Source: Folioceros fuciformis
Taxonomy: Eukaryota > Anthocerotophyta > Anthocerotopsida > Anthocerotales
Direction of reading: 5' to 3'
Length of the DNA stretch: 59,378 bases
NCBI GenBank assembly: GCA_049999805.1
Contig: JBNGIO010005465.1
Location: forward strand, 1-59,378
The notes beneath the pieces are model-generated. The model was not told where the DNA came from and searched no databases. It saw only the letters and a program-made list of their open reading frames with translations. Position numbers and translations under genes: made by a program. Every line of letters starts with the position of its first letter. Positions within the stretch are counted from its first letter, which is position 1. Positions 20,745 to 31,981 of the stretch are shown piece after piece.

Positions 20745-23500
20745 GCTTAAGGAAGACTCTAATAAATAAAGTCAGCGTCAGCGTAGCCATAAAGGGTAAG
20801 TACATCTTGCCCCTGGAAGTATAAGCCGTGATTCATGGTGCCTTTTAGGTAGCGAAGGATACGTTTAACAGCACTCTAGTGGGCTGGACTAGGGTCATCA
20901 AGGAACTGAGACACTGAACTGACTGCGTATTGTATATCGGGACGAGTCCAGCAACTTATGTAGTTGAGATAGCCAACGGCATGGCGATAAGGAATGTGAG
21001 ACATAGCTTGGCGGTCCTCCTCAGTTTGAGGGCACTGGTCATGGGAAAGCTTGACACCGAAAATGCCGGAGTAGACACTGATTGGGCAGAATCCAGGTGG
21101 AAATGGCCAAGCCTCTCAGCACTGTATTTAGCCTGGTGGAGCATAATAGTATGTTCAGCAAGATCGCGGGTCAACTGAATCCCTAAAACAAAGGTGAGAG
21201 CCCTGATATCCTTCATATCAAATTTTTGATGGAGCATTCCTTTCACCTAGGCTAGCAGACCTGGATCATTGGACGCGAGGATGGCATCGTCGACATACAA
21301 AGCTAGGATTACGAGGGATCTCTCTTCGAAGTAAACATAGACGTTTGCGTCGCCAGGGTTCTGTTGAAAACCGATGGACTTGAGGTAAGCATCGATAGTT
21401 TTATATCATTCTCGTGTAGATTGTTTTAGGCCGTAAATGGTCTTCTTGAGATGACAAACCCAGTCAGGATGATCAGGGCGGACAAACCCCTCAGGTTGCT
21501 CTATGTAAATGTCTTCTTCTAGCTCGTCATAGAGGACTGTTGAGCGTATGGTACAATCAGCTGCCTAACAATGCCCAAGTCAATGAGATATTGGTTGAAG
21601 TGACCGTGTACAAACTTAGTTCCATTATCTGTGCGCAAGCACTTGAGCAAGCATCCAGTTTGACGTTGAGCCATTTCTAGCCATTCTTGGAAAACACCAA
21701 AAATGTCCGACTTCAATCGTAAGGGGTAAGTCCAAGAATACCTACTATAATCGTCAGTGGTTGTTAGATAATATTGGGTACCACCTAGAGATGGAACATG
21801 GATTTTTCCTGAAATATCCGTGTGTACCAACTCCAGGATCTAGGAAGCACGGTGAGCGACAACCTTAGGAAAAGGTAACTCCTTTTGCTTGGCTATTACG
21901 CAGGCATCGCAAAGTGGCAAGGAGCTGAAGCACTTTGGAAGTGGCTCTCGATAGCACGAGAGGTTGGACATCTTCATCAACTTGTCACGATTAGCATGAC
22001 CCAATCGGGCATGCCAAAGGCTAGCCTGTGCGGACTGTGATAGGCGTGCAACATAAGCAGCTTCAAGAGGTATTGCACTGCAAGTCTAGTTGATAAAGAT
22101 TATGAACAAGATGTTCTATTGCTACGACCTTGCCTACTTTCCCACTCTTCTTAAGCAAACAGCTAGAAGAAGTAAATAGCAAGTCGTACAGACGTAGAGA
22201 CATTAGCTGGCTAATTGACAAGAGGTGCTTAGCCATGTGTGGAACGTACAGGACGTTATCAAGATGAAGGAATGAGCCATCATGAAGACGAAACCGACAT
22301 GAGCCAGAGCCTTCAATGAGCAGGCCAGTACACGTAACCTCATCCCCTAACAGCCCTTTGTTTGATGTCTGGGAGGGTCGGAAATGACTCAAAAGCAACT
22401 TATCATTGCAGATGTGAGAAGTGGCACCCGAGTCTAGGTACCAACTATGTGGAGAGGGTGCAGCTGAGGACGAGAAACAAACCGTCATTACCACTGGTGT
22501 TTTACCAGTAGTAGAAGTGGAAGTTCTGTCCTTGGCAACCACGTGTGCTTTCTCAGCTTTACGTGGTTCACCCGACTTCTTTTTTCGACACTCGCGTTCC
22601 TAGTGGCTCTTATTGCCACACTAGTTGCAAGTGCCAGTCCGTTTGGTTGGAGCAAGCTTAGAAGATTCGGCTCCATAGGTATTTGATCTACCATTATCAA
22701 AGTTTCGCCCCTGTGTGTACAGCACCTTATCCACTTTGATTCGACCATGCTGACCAGAGTGTGCTCGACTTTGCTATTCTTGTAACAGGGCTCCAACAAC
22801 ATCAGTAAAATTGATGTGGGCAACCTTCCCAGCAGCCATTGCCTTGTCAGCTGCGCGTATGGAAGCACCATAGCCAGAGACAAAAGTATGGTAACTGGGA
22901 GGTAAAGAAGAGAGCAACTGGGCAACAACGTCCAATTCAGGAAATGAGGAACCAAGGTTAAGTAGTTGAGCTCTTAGCTGGCGGAAACGAAGGAGGAAGG
23001 GTGACACCTTCTCCCCTTCCTTCAAACGAAGGGAGAACAGTTCTCCTCGTACAACACACAAGGTTAGTATGTTCCTTGCTTCGTACGTCTGGAGAAGCTG
23101 CTTCCAGATCTCTTCTGCTTTGAGCACATATGCAATATCAGGCACGAGGATTTCATCCAGCCCACTGATGGGGAAAGCACGTGCGACATCATTAAGGTTC
23201 TGCTATCTGTCTTTCTCATCTTGTGTTGCAGTAGCGGGAGGTTCTTGTACTGTGCCGCTAACAACTCCCCACACGTGTCTATCCTGCAGGGCAAAAGTCA
23301 TGCGCACTCGCCAGACTTCGAACTTGGTGCCGTTGAAGTGGTCCCGCTCTTTAAATTCAACACTGTAGGTTGGTTGTTGAGGGAACAAGGGCTGTGGAAG
23401 TGAGGATGGTGGAGGAGGAGGCAGCGGCAGAGGTGGAAGAGAGGGTGGTGGTGGTGGTAAGCCACCAGTACCCGTAACTCCATCGGAACCTGACATCTCA
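20745..23500 (-). mobile_element. Defective Ty1/copia retrotransposon, copy 2
   Basis: Minus strand. Gag begins at the ATG 23496 with a Pro/Leu-rich start, then FNGTKFEVWRVRMTFAL and LLSSLPPSYHTFVSGYG. A CCHC knuckle (about 22620) has its four ligands but two internal stops. The protease WYLDSGATSHICND is at about 22440. The HHCC finger (WHARLGHAN ... CDAC) and integrase HTDISGKI and LRTDNGTKF follow. The integrase stops abruptly at 21530, where a deletion joins it to reverse transcriptase (LEEDIYIEQPEGF). The RT YVDD motif is at about 21290, and decayed RT/RNase H runs to about 20745. At least six nonsense codons or shifts are visible. LTRs were not found. A different family from copy 1. Confidence 0.88.
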
Positions 23501-24240
23501 ATCTTTTGGTTGGTGCAGCAGGTAACCACGGTGTTAGCGTAGCCGGTTTTAGTCGCTACTTCAACAGGAGATCAAGATTTTTGGTGTAGCCTACGTCCTC
23601 CAAAAACGGTTGCTCTCACTCCAAGCTTCAGGCGATTTATGAAGGTAAGTGTCGGTTGAGGGATCCAGGGGAGGGAGAGCATGCCTCTTGACGGATGCCT
23701 CGTCGTTGAAACAGTTTGGACGCTGAAGGATCAACACCGCGGCGCGACAATTAGAGTCGCCGTGATCAGCGCCAGAGTTCTCGAAAGAACTGCGACGCTT
23801 CAGATCTTCACAACGATTGGATTCTAGAGGTAATTCGGCAGAGATTGTGCCACAACCTCTTGTGAAATCTTGCGCGCCATGATTTCCTTCAAGAGCGCCA
23901 GAATCCAAGCTTGCAGGTGAGCCAAGTAGCTAGTCTTGGCTTCAATTTGTAGCACATCCTCTGAAATTTGTCTTTGAGGATGTCCGCAAGATAGCTTGGA
24001 CCTTTCTCGAGAATGGAGAAAATCCACAAAGCACCAAAATTGGTGCTCGTGATAGAAAGATTGCTTCTTAGTCAGGCAATTTGGCTGCGCAAATAGTTGG
24101 AAGCAAGCCTTGTGGTTTTTCAATCTGAAAATTCGCTCGTAAGGAGGAGAATGCCATTGACTATATGCAGGTTTCGTAAACACGCGACACGTCATTTTCA
24201 ACTAAAATTGCATGATCTACTGTGTAGACAGATCGACGCA
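23501..24240 (-). other. Upstream flank of copia copy 2
   Basis: The minus strand is largely open (23908-23591 and 24201-23824), without a convincing start or known domain. It is probably the leader of copia copy 2. I could not find a primer binding site or LTR ends. Confidence 0.35.
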
Positions 24241-25411
24241 GCAGAGAATTGTGTTTGATGTCTTCTCTCTTACCCATATGTGTAGAGATTTTGATTTTGT
24301 AACGTAGATGAGTCTATATTGAGCACAGAAAACAGGAGCCATGCTTTTGTGCTAGCTACAAGGTAATGAGCCCAGTTAGATGTTTCAATCATAAGTGTCC
24401 AAAATTAAAAAAAACATCATAGGATCAAGGTAGACTCTAATCATGAGAAAAGACTCTAATAAATTGGATTAATTAATTCCGGACACACACGCTTATTTTA
24501 TACATGACATATGAAGAGTCGCGTCTCTTTATCTAACCTAACCTTATCCCGACTGCTAATATGCTTAGTTACGTTAAACCCCAACTAGTTAGGTTAAACC
24601 CTAAACTGGGGTTTATTCAAACAGATATGCCTCATAAATTCAAGAAGGTTCATTGGAAGTGTGTTAGATTTTTATTTCCCTCCCACTTTTGCTTAGTCTC
24701 GCACCTCCTTTTTGCAAAATCATGAAAATGAGCCTAGACTCATTCTTGCTAGTTGTTGTAATATGCTATAGCAGCCAAATGCATGCTCATTAATAAGACA
24801 GGTGAAATGCTAGAAGCATCTGACTATCATCCTAACGTATTGGACAATTGTTAGATCAGTGGGCCCTGCAACTACATGCCGAACCTCTCCTTGCCCTTGC
24901 ATAAGTATAACAGTGGTCAATGTCATGATCTAAGAGTCATGTTTTTTGTTACATTTGGCAGGCTTGGCAAAATGGTTCTATGTTAAGTAACAAAAGGTCA
25001 TAAAATGTTTGTACATAAGCTTGGCATTCTATAACAAACATGTGTAACAAGCTAGACCTTTATTATTAGGCTTGGCCATAAAAATGCTAAATGTGGGACA
25101 AAGGCTCATCACCACGATGGACCCTTGTTATGCTGTGCCGCTAAACATCGTACTCATGCATGGTTCATTAGTTAACAATACTCACACCACGTCACAGTAC
25201 ACACGTATTAAACATTACGTGATGGTGCTGTAGCTCTATAAGAGTGAAGCGTTTGCTTCCTCCAAACAGCACAAAATCTCCTCAACTTGCATCCACACTT
25301 CTCAAAGCTATAACTTGGCTTCACAAATCCTCGATTGGGTCACATGATCTTACGTGCTGCGCACACGCACATCTCAATCGGATTTCTAACAAGAGAATGC
25401 ACTTCCAAGAG
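24241..25411. other. AT-rich intergenic DNA
   Basis: No gene is seen. A single AAACCCTAAAC at about 24595-24605 matches one unit of the plant telomere motif (telo-box). Short broken frames only. Confidence 0.4.
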
Positions 25412-25570
25412 GATGCACTCAAGAAAATGCTTCCTCAATAGAGAGTCTATTCCATAGAAAGCAAGAGAATACAAGCTTCCAACTGCAGCGGATGCACTCA
25501 AGAGAATGCTTCCTCAATAGAGAGTCTATTCCATAGAAAGCAAGAGAATACAAGCTTACAACTGCAGCGG
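25412..25570 (+). repeat. 79 bp tandem duplication
   Basis: Two copies, 25412-25490 and 25491-25570, each starting GATGCACTCAAGA and ending CTGCAGCGG, with two or three differences. Confidence 0.9.
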
Positions 25571-26130
25571 ACATCGCTGAGCTAAGCTTTTATGCCTGCT
25601 ACTTGAGACCTATTGAAGCCACATCCACACATCTAGTTGACTTTATATTATATTATATTTTCTAACAATCTTCTAATTTTCTAAATAGTTATTAATTACT
25701 ACTTATGCTCTTTATTTTATTAGTAGCACTTAATTATTAATAATTACTAGTTGCATGCATCTAAGCGATAGCACACGATCATCCTTGATATCCTTGAATC
25801 ACCATTGTTCTTTTTTATTCACCCAAGAGTTTGTTGCAATGAATGCAGGTTGGATCATGTTAGCTAGATGGTGGATAGGGTCACTCATGTTCCTTGGATG
25901 TTGGAAGTGCTAAGAAAGTGGAGTGGGACTTTCCACTTGCTTAGCATGCCTTTATGACAAAGTGGTGCAAAGAGTTTTTGAGACCTTGTTGTTTAGGGCT
26001 TTAAGCTTGTTCTTTTGGTCGTTGGATTGTGAACTTCCCCTTGCTTCATGCCTTTGCCTGCCCTTGTCATTCCACCTCTAGACAATGCTTCTTTGTATAA
26101 CTTGTTGTATAGAGAGGGTTCAATTGTTGC
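25571..26130. other. AT-rich intergenic DNA before the 30 bp array
   Basis: No gene is recognised. Confidence 0.4.
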
Positions 26131-26290
26131 ATTAAAACAAACATCATAAACCACACCATATTTTTTACAAACACCAGAAACCACACCATATTTTTTACAA
26201 ACACTAAAAACCACATCATATTTTTTAGAAACACCAGAAACCAGACTATATTCTTTACAAACACCGGAAACCACCCCATATTTTTTACAT
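26131..26290 (-). repeat. 30 bp minisatellite, about 5 copies
   Basis: The unit is approximately AAACCACACCATATTTTTTACAAACACCAG on the plus strand, with period exactly 30 and two to four changes per copy. Because 30 is divisible by three, the minus strand encodes a 10-residue repeat (for example VSGVCKKYGV) in a 94-codon open frame, 26274-25993. That frame begins at GTG (GTGGTTTCCGG), not ATG. Confidence 0.9.
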
Positions 26291-26782
26291 CACATGGTGG
26301 AAAACACTTGATACTTTTTCCTCTTTTCCATATTATATCTCAACTAACTAGCTAAGTTGAGGGTTAGGATTTTACACATAATTCCAAGGATTTGGGCCTA
26401 ATCCCAGAACAATCTTACATCAAATTGTAGGAGCAACTTATCGCCTAGCTTTTTACAAATAGCCCCCTGACGAGAACATCTATTTGAGCCCAATTCTTTA
26501 AGCTACAAAAGAATTGGCCAGCAAAAGAGAAGATAGCCTTTTTCGACTGTATTGTATACTAATATCATTGTATTGTATTATATTGTCGGCATTCAAGGTG
26601 TGATCGGAAAGCTCTCAAGGTGGTAGGGTCGCAATGTTGTACCCTGCACCTACCAAACCGAGCATGGGAGCGAGAGGCCTTACAAACTACAGCCAACCAA
26701 AGCATGGGCGGCATAAGCCTATGAATGGCACTCACCTTGGAGGAGGTCACGATTTCCAAAGCACTAACTAATATGGTGGCAA
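26291..26782. other. AT-rich upstream region of the 26783 ORF
   Basis: No gene is recognised. Confidence 0.35.
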
Positions 26783-27319
26783 ATGAGACACTATGCAGCT
26801 CCAGAAATACCTGAGCAGGACCTGACCATTCGTCCCACCAATTTTGAGGAGCTGACGTTGCTCCTAATGGACATGGAGAGACATCGTGAGAAGTATCCGA
26901 TTGACAACTTTCCTTCTAACCACAATGAGCTGTATGAATCTCTGAGCCATGGCCTGCAAAACGTGCTGGGGATATGGCCGGCGTTACTGCCAACACAGAT
27001 TGATGCATCATTCCTGGTGCATCAGCATTTCGATGGTTGGCTCTTGGACCAACTTGCTTTTCACGACTACGGGGAAGGAAAGGACGAGGCTCCTGCCGAC
27101 AAGGAGGACTTGAAGAGGTGGCTGGTTTTCTTCCACGAGCTGGAAGCTAACAGATATGCTCTTGGCTGGCTGGCTTTCTTCCACGAGCCCAAAGCTTATA
27201 GATACTGTTTGTGGTTGGCTGGCCTAACAAATCGTTTTACAGGCTGTGCAAGTTTTCTGGGACCCTGGAGAGTTGGTGGGAGGGACAGGGTGCCTCACAT
27301 TTGCGAGAGAGGGTTTTAG
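26783..27319 (+). CDS. Hypothetical protein, unrecognised
   Basis: 178 aa from an ATG at 26783. The frame is uninterrupted and the composition ordinary, unlike the AT-rich DNA to its left. The sequence is acidic with helical-looking segments (EELTLLLMDMERHREKYPID; DQLAFHDYGEGKDEAPADKE). A short internal duplication is visible near residues 113-150: WLVFFHELEANRYALG is followed by WLAFFHEPKAYRYCLW. I do not recognise the family. The C-terminal 25 residues lose this character and could be read-through past an exon end. It may be the first exon of a longer gene, or a fragment. Confidence 0.4.
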   Translation: MRHYAAPEIPEQDLTIRPTNFEELTLLLMDMERHREKYPIDNFPSNHNELYESLSHGLQNVLGIWPALLPTQIDASFLVHQHFDGWLLDQLAFHDYGEGKDEAPADKEDLKRWLVFFHELEANRYALGWLAFFHEPKAYRYCLWLAGLTNRFTGCASFLGPWRVGGRDRVPHICERGF

Positions 27320-27857
27320 TGGAAATGGAGTTCCAAACCCACCTTCTCGCTAGGGATAGTATGTACAGTACTCCTCATCTAGTTAGGGGTTCGATGCTAT
27401 GTTCACATTTGCGAGCAACGGCAGGGTTTAGACGAATTGTCGTTAGTTAGTACCTTGGACAGATCGCACGGGCAGTTTCTCTTGAGTAGGCAGCTATCCA
27501 TTTAGGGTGCTGCCACCAGACTGTTTGGTGCATGGACGTAGACTAGCTCGCGGAAGGAGTTCGGGATTGCAGATCCCGCAGGCACAGGCTTATCTTATAA
27601 GGACTGGTTCTTGCCGTCGGCGTTGGTGGGCTCGGATGCTGGGAATTGTATGTCCGCGGCACCCGCATCGCTGGCGCCCGGTTGGAAGCAGCCCCGTAGC
27701 AGTAACAGCAAATGCAGTCGTGAGTCTTGGGATGCAGCTCTTCTTGCCTTGCCCTGCCCTGGCTCTGGGAGTCCCGTAACCGTGTTAGGCCCAGGCATGA
27801 GTGCATGAAGCTGCTGAGAGTGGGACGCGCGGTGGTGTGACCTGACCTGCGGGAGGC
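27320..27857 (+). other. Intergenic, upstream of the 27858 gene
   Basis: No gene is recognised. Minus-strand open frames here overlap the next gene and lack support. The final 100 bases are GC-rich, as in a 5'UTR. Confidence 0.35.
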
Positions 27858-28541
27858 ATGGCGAGAGGGACGAATGGGGATGATGTCAGCGACAATCAGC
27901 TGGCCGGGGGCAAGGGAAAGGTGCCGGGCTGGGCGGAGACTGTGGATCGGCTCCTGGATGCTTCCCCGCGCTACAGCGCTGCCTTGCGGGCCGCCTTTCT
28001 GCACTTTCAGTTGCCGCACCCGGTGAGCCTGCTGCCTCCGCAGCGACTCCTTCCCGCACTGGAATACTTCCTGCAGGTGCGTGTGGAAGAAGTCTGGTGT
28101 AGTGCTTGCTTCCCAGCTGCCGATACCGATGCCCATCCCTGGCCTGACGTGTTGTCTCTGTGTCGTCCGTTTTTTGTGCGTGTGTGTCAGAAAATTTCTC
28201 AAGAACTGGACCCTAAGGCAGGGAAACTCTGCTTGAGGCCTGTCACTCAGGAGGACATCGATGCCGCGTTACGGCTGGAGGATTGCGCTGCGCTTGAGCG
28301 GCCGATCACCATTGGCCAGTTTGACAGGATTGCAAGGAACATACTGAAGCGAGTGGCGTTGGACAGAGGAAAGCGCCTTGGCTTGTTCATGTTGGGAGGT
28401 ATCTTGGTGGTGCACGTGACAAAAGGCGCGGTCAAGAAGATTCCGTTTATTGGACCTCCGATTGGTGCCTTCGTCAACATCCTGGCACCTACAATTGTCG
28501 CAGGCCCCGCTGTGGGAGTTGCGGGAGCGATGTACTTGTAG
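27858..28541 (+). CDS. Unrecognised small protein with hydrophobic C-terminus
   Basis: ATG at 27858 (GGCATGGCG context). If read straight through the product is 227 aa. A donor CTGCAG|GTGCGT at 28077 and an acceptor after a T-rich tract, GTGTGTGTCAG|AAAATT ending at 28190, mark a 114 bp intron divisible by three, which would leave 189 aa. The N-terminal half is helical and soluble. The C-terminal 60 residues contain two hydrophobic segments (LGLFMLGGILVVHV and AFVNILAPTIVAGPAVGVAG) flanking KKIPFIGPPIG, suggesting a membrane hairpin. I do not know the family. It is convergent with the germin-like gene. Confidence 0.65.
   Translation: MARGTNGDDVSDNQLAGGKGKVPGWAETVDRLLDASPRYSAALRAAFLHFQLPHPVSLLPPQRLLPALEYFLQVRVEEVWCSACFPAADTDAHPWPDVLSLCRPFFVRVCQKISQELDPKAGKLCLRPVTQEDIDAALRLEDCAALERPITIGQFDRIARNILKRVALDRGKRLGLFMLGGILVVHVTKGAVKKIPFIGPPIGAFVNILAPTIVAGPAVGVAGAMYL
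28077..28190 (+). other. Probable in-phase intron
   Basis: GT-AG borders with consensus donor and pyrimidine-rich 3' end; length 114, a multiple of three, without a stop in frame, so retention would add 38 residues. Confidence 0.6.
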
Positions 28542-28775
28542 GGATGCATGGACGCATTCCCAAGAAGAGCTTTATTTTGCAAGGGTTGGGTCCTTCGGTC
28601 ATTCAAATGACCATAGAGCTTTGGCTGAAGAGTTGAGACATCTGTATCATACTGATCCGTTCTGTCGCACAGCCTCTAGGAATTTGTGTACAGTACAGAC
28701 AGCACAATGGTTATGGACCTTAGAAAAGTCTGCGGTTATGTGGATTAGTACGGGACGGTAAAATCTACCAGGGAT

Positions 28776-29414
28776 CTATCGGCATGAGTTAGGCATTGAG
28801 GTAGCTGCCGTGGTGTCCTGCCAAGGAGCCAGGAGCTGGCAAACCACTTCCGCGGGCGCCCTGAACGCCAACTCCAATTCCAGGCTGGGGATTCCGGATG
28901 CGAGGAGCCCTCTGGACAGAGATACTGTGCCGGGATTTGAGCTGCTGTAGGCTGCGATGGATGTGGCCACTTTGGTGGACAAGTTGATGTGGTAATGCAT
29001 CAAGCCCTTGGGAAACACGAAGACGTCGCCCTGTTGCAAAGTCTGAGTGTAGAGTTTACCGCCCGTGTCCACCAGTCCGACGTTTATGGTACCGTCAATG
29101 AGATACAAAAGCTCCGTGCCGCGGGGATGTATGTGTACAGGATCTGTGTTGTTGGGGAAGTATTGCAACATCGTATACGAGACCCCGAGACCCTTTAAAG
29201 CCGGAAAGACGTGGTCATTTCCCTTGGAGAAATTGAAAGTACCGTCGGCAGCTTGAAAATTGCGGAAGCCTGTGAAGGTGAAGTAGTTGCCGTCCACCTC
29301 CAAGTCCGGTGGCACTTCGAAATCAGTCGTAAGCTCGGGGTCGGATGCTTCCACCGCACGCAAGAGTGTCACCAAACTCAAACTCGCTGCCACACCGGTC
29401 CAAAATCGCCACAT
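28776..29414 (-). CDS. Germin-like protein (secreted cupin)
   Basis: 212 aa, the normal germin-like length, single exon, ATG at 29414. Residues 1-23 are a signal peptide ending VEASDP. The cupin motif 1 HIHPRGTELLYLIDGTINVG supplies two His and the Glu, and motif 2 GDVFVFPKGLMHYHIN supplies the third His, so the Mn-binding set is intact. Germins act in the cell wall as oxalate oxidases, superoxide dismutases or of unknown activity; which applies here cannot be read from sequence. The usual N-terminal pair of cysteines is absent (DPELTTDFEVPPDLEV in their place). The only cysteines are near the C-terminus. Confidence 0.93.
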   Translation of the reverse strand: MWRFWTGVAASLSLVTLLRAVEASDPELTTDFEVPPDLEVDGNYFTFTGFRNFQAADGTFNFSKGNDHVFPALKGLGVSYTMLQYFPNNTDPVHIHPRGTELLYLIDGTINVGLVDTGGKLYTQTLQQGDVFVFPKGLMHYHINLSTKVATSIAAYSSSNPGTVSLSRGLLASGIPSLELELAFRAPAEVVCQLLAPWQDTTAATSMPNSCR

Positions 29415-30099
29415 TGTTCTTGCTGCGTGCCTTAATACTCAATCTAAAATTTCAACAAGTGTCGGCTTCAAACTTACTGATCCTCGCGATGCGATTGAGG
29501 TGAAGCGACAAGCGCGAAGACGGAAATTGGTTGGGAGCGAAACGATCCTTGTCCCCACTTATCGTCAAAGGTTGACGATCTGTGAAGGTTGAACTGTGCA
29601 TTTAAGGTAGCTGTGCCGTGAGACCTTCAGCGTCTTTGAGCTCTGGCACTTCGCGTGTGCAGTAGGCAGTCGTGATTTCCAACCTCACACCCAGATTATG
29701 ACCTCATGATACCCAGCTCAACCGTGCCGTTCGTCCTTATTTCCAAGCCCACACGCAGGTCATGACTTGATGATAGGCAGCTCAACAATTCGACTCATAA
29801 TACACCATCACTTTTGGCATTGCCGTGTCAGACTAACGGTTGTTTGTCCACGATCGTTTGGTGCAAAAAATGTGTTTCGTACTTGGCGAAGGGAGAGCGG
29901 CCTTGGCCTTTTCAGACTATCCCGTATGGACCAGCCAGGGCCTGTCTATCACCAATCCAACATTCCGGAGAGGACTATCTCGAATAAGATTCCTCCATCT
30001 CCTTCTTCGAGAGAACACCAAGTGTTGGCCACATCGGCATGACGTAAGTGCTCAAATGAGTATGCCTCATTTCTTCATTGTTCACCAAATTAGGTCACG
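29415..30099. other. Intergenic, upstream of the germin-like gene
   Basis: Contains the germin-like promoter region (minus strand). No TATA box is evident. No other gene is recognised. Confidence 0.35.
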
Positions 30100-30205
30100 G
30101 AAACTTGTCTCGATGGTGTTTATAGGCAGCCAATAGAAACTTGTCTTATGGTGTTTATAGGCAGCCAATAGAAACTTGTCTTGATGGTGTTCATAGGCAA
30201 TTGTT
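30100..30205 (+). repeat. 35-36 bp tandem repeat, 3 copies
   Basis: Copies start at 30100, 30136 and 30171 with GAAACTTGTCT and contain ATGGTGTTTATAGGCA. Diverged relatives continue to about 30330. Confidence 0.8.
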
Positions 30206-30666
30206 TATCATATTAGGTTGCAAAAATTTCTCTTAATGGTGTTTACAGGCATTCAAGACTTGTCCCCAAGAGTATGCCTCCCTTCTTTATTGTTCACGAA
30301 ATTAGGTTTCTTAATGGTATTCGTAGGCAACCAACATGACTATCCCCAATCTAGTTGGGCTCCTTGCTTTAGCTTTCACATCAAAATGAAAGGACATGTT
30401 GCTGAAGAGAAACTTGAAGACTTTAAAGAAAAAAAAAACTGGAAGTTCCATCTACCCCGTGACGAGGAGAACACTTGTCACAGGAACAACCCCAATAGGG
30501 AATGGGGGCCTAACCCCCTGTTGCATAAGTAGGTTGTCCATTGTTTGTTGCCTACAAGTCAAACATAACACAATTCTTGTAAAAAGGTTCCACTTGAGCT
30601 CCAGGATCTTGTATATCTTCCGGCCACTACAAGTTTTCACATTCAACTTTGTGATCAACGTGCTCC

Positions 30667-30810
30667 AAGCTTCATCCAGGACGTCAACCATCTCCAAGCT
30701 TCATCCAGGACGTCAACCACCTCCAAGCTTCATCCAGGACGTCAACCATCTCCAAGCTTCATCCAAGACGTCAACCATCTCTAAGCTTCATCCAGGACGT
30801 CAACCATCAC
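30667..30810 (+). repeat. 29 bp minisatellite, 5 copies
   Basis: The unit begins AAGCTTCATCCAGGACGTCA and restarts at 30667, 30696, 30725, 30754 and 30783. It is near-perfect. As 29 is not a multiple of three, a frame crossing it visits all three readings, so the open frame there is not evidence of a gene. Confidence 0.92.
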
Positions 30811-31981
30811 TGCCTCTTTACCATCTCCATTCTTCTCACTCGGAGCCATCCTCCCTTTTTGGTCTTCCATAGACCTTCCAAATGTGTTGACTATCCATCC
30901 CTTCGGATCTTTTTAAGTCTTCCATAAACCTTCCGAATGTACTGGACAATTCACCCCTTCAAATCTTTTCTGGTCTTCCAAAGAACATTCTAAACGTGCT
31001 AGACAATCCACCCCCTTTGAATCTCTCCATAAACCTTCCAAATGTGCTGGACAATCCAGTTCTTTGAATCCATCTTCACATTTCTGCTGTCTAATTTCTC
31101 CACTCTCCTTTTTGCGAGTTGGAGTTGCTTCTAATAGGACTCCACTATCCCCATTGCTTTGTGTAAGTGTATACAAATAGAAATTAATTAATTAATAATT
31201 TATATTACTTGGTAAATTTAATGATAAATAATACAATCAAAATACTTTTTTTTAAGAACCATAAAGTCAATAGGAGAGAACTAGATGTGTGGATGTGGCA
31301 GTTGAGTAGGGCAACAACATTATGGCAATAGCAATAGGAAGCCAAGAGCACCAAAAATTGGAGGAGAGCACTAGCAAGCAAGTGTAAGAGGAACACCAAC
31401 AAGCAACGGTCAGGGAGGGTTGAATATACCTTTAATTAGGTATTTATGCATTAGATTATACCTTTACTATTAGTTAAGTTTATTTATTCTAGGTTTGGCG
31501 GTGATTATAACTACCAACCAAAATACACACTTTATGTAAACTTGATTTAGGTTTTCAACGAATGTCTTTTTGTATTGTCCAATTTCTCTAGCGATCTAGC
31601 ATCTTGCATTCTAGATCCGGAATAGGGAGCACCAACATTATACAGCTTGAGAAATGTTTTTGAGCTAACATGAAGGCATTGACTACATATGTAGGACAAC
31701 AAGCAATGGCTACATGCTAGTAACCATGAGCTTAACCTCTCACCTTGCCCCTCCTTACTTCCATCCCTTGATATCACTATTGTACACTATAAGAACCTTA
31801 TAGAACGCGGTCAAAGGAACCTCAATCCATTCACGATGGTTACTGACATTCAAAGGCTCTTACCAATATACATACATTGTTGCCACCTATAGCACCAACA
31901 TTGAAAGCACCACCCTCGACCAACACTTGCAAAGGGGCAACAATAGAAGTAGCAGGGCAAAGGCAATAGGAAATCAGTAGT
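30811..31981. other. AT-rich intergenic DNA
   Basis: 30860-31075 holds loosely repeated sentences (CTTCCATAAACCTTCC ... GTGCTGGACAATCCA), an older tandem repeat of about 60 bp. No gene is seen. Confidence 0.4.

Noticed and set aside
24590-24610. Interstitial telomere repeat
   Set aside because: Only one CCCTAAA unit, as in ordinary plant telo-boxes; no array.
30396-30872. 158-codon frame over the 29 bp minisatellite
   Set aside because: Frame exists only because the 29 bp unit lacks stops in all three readings.
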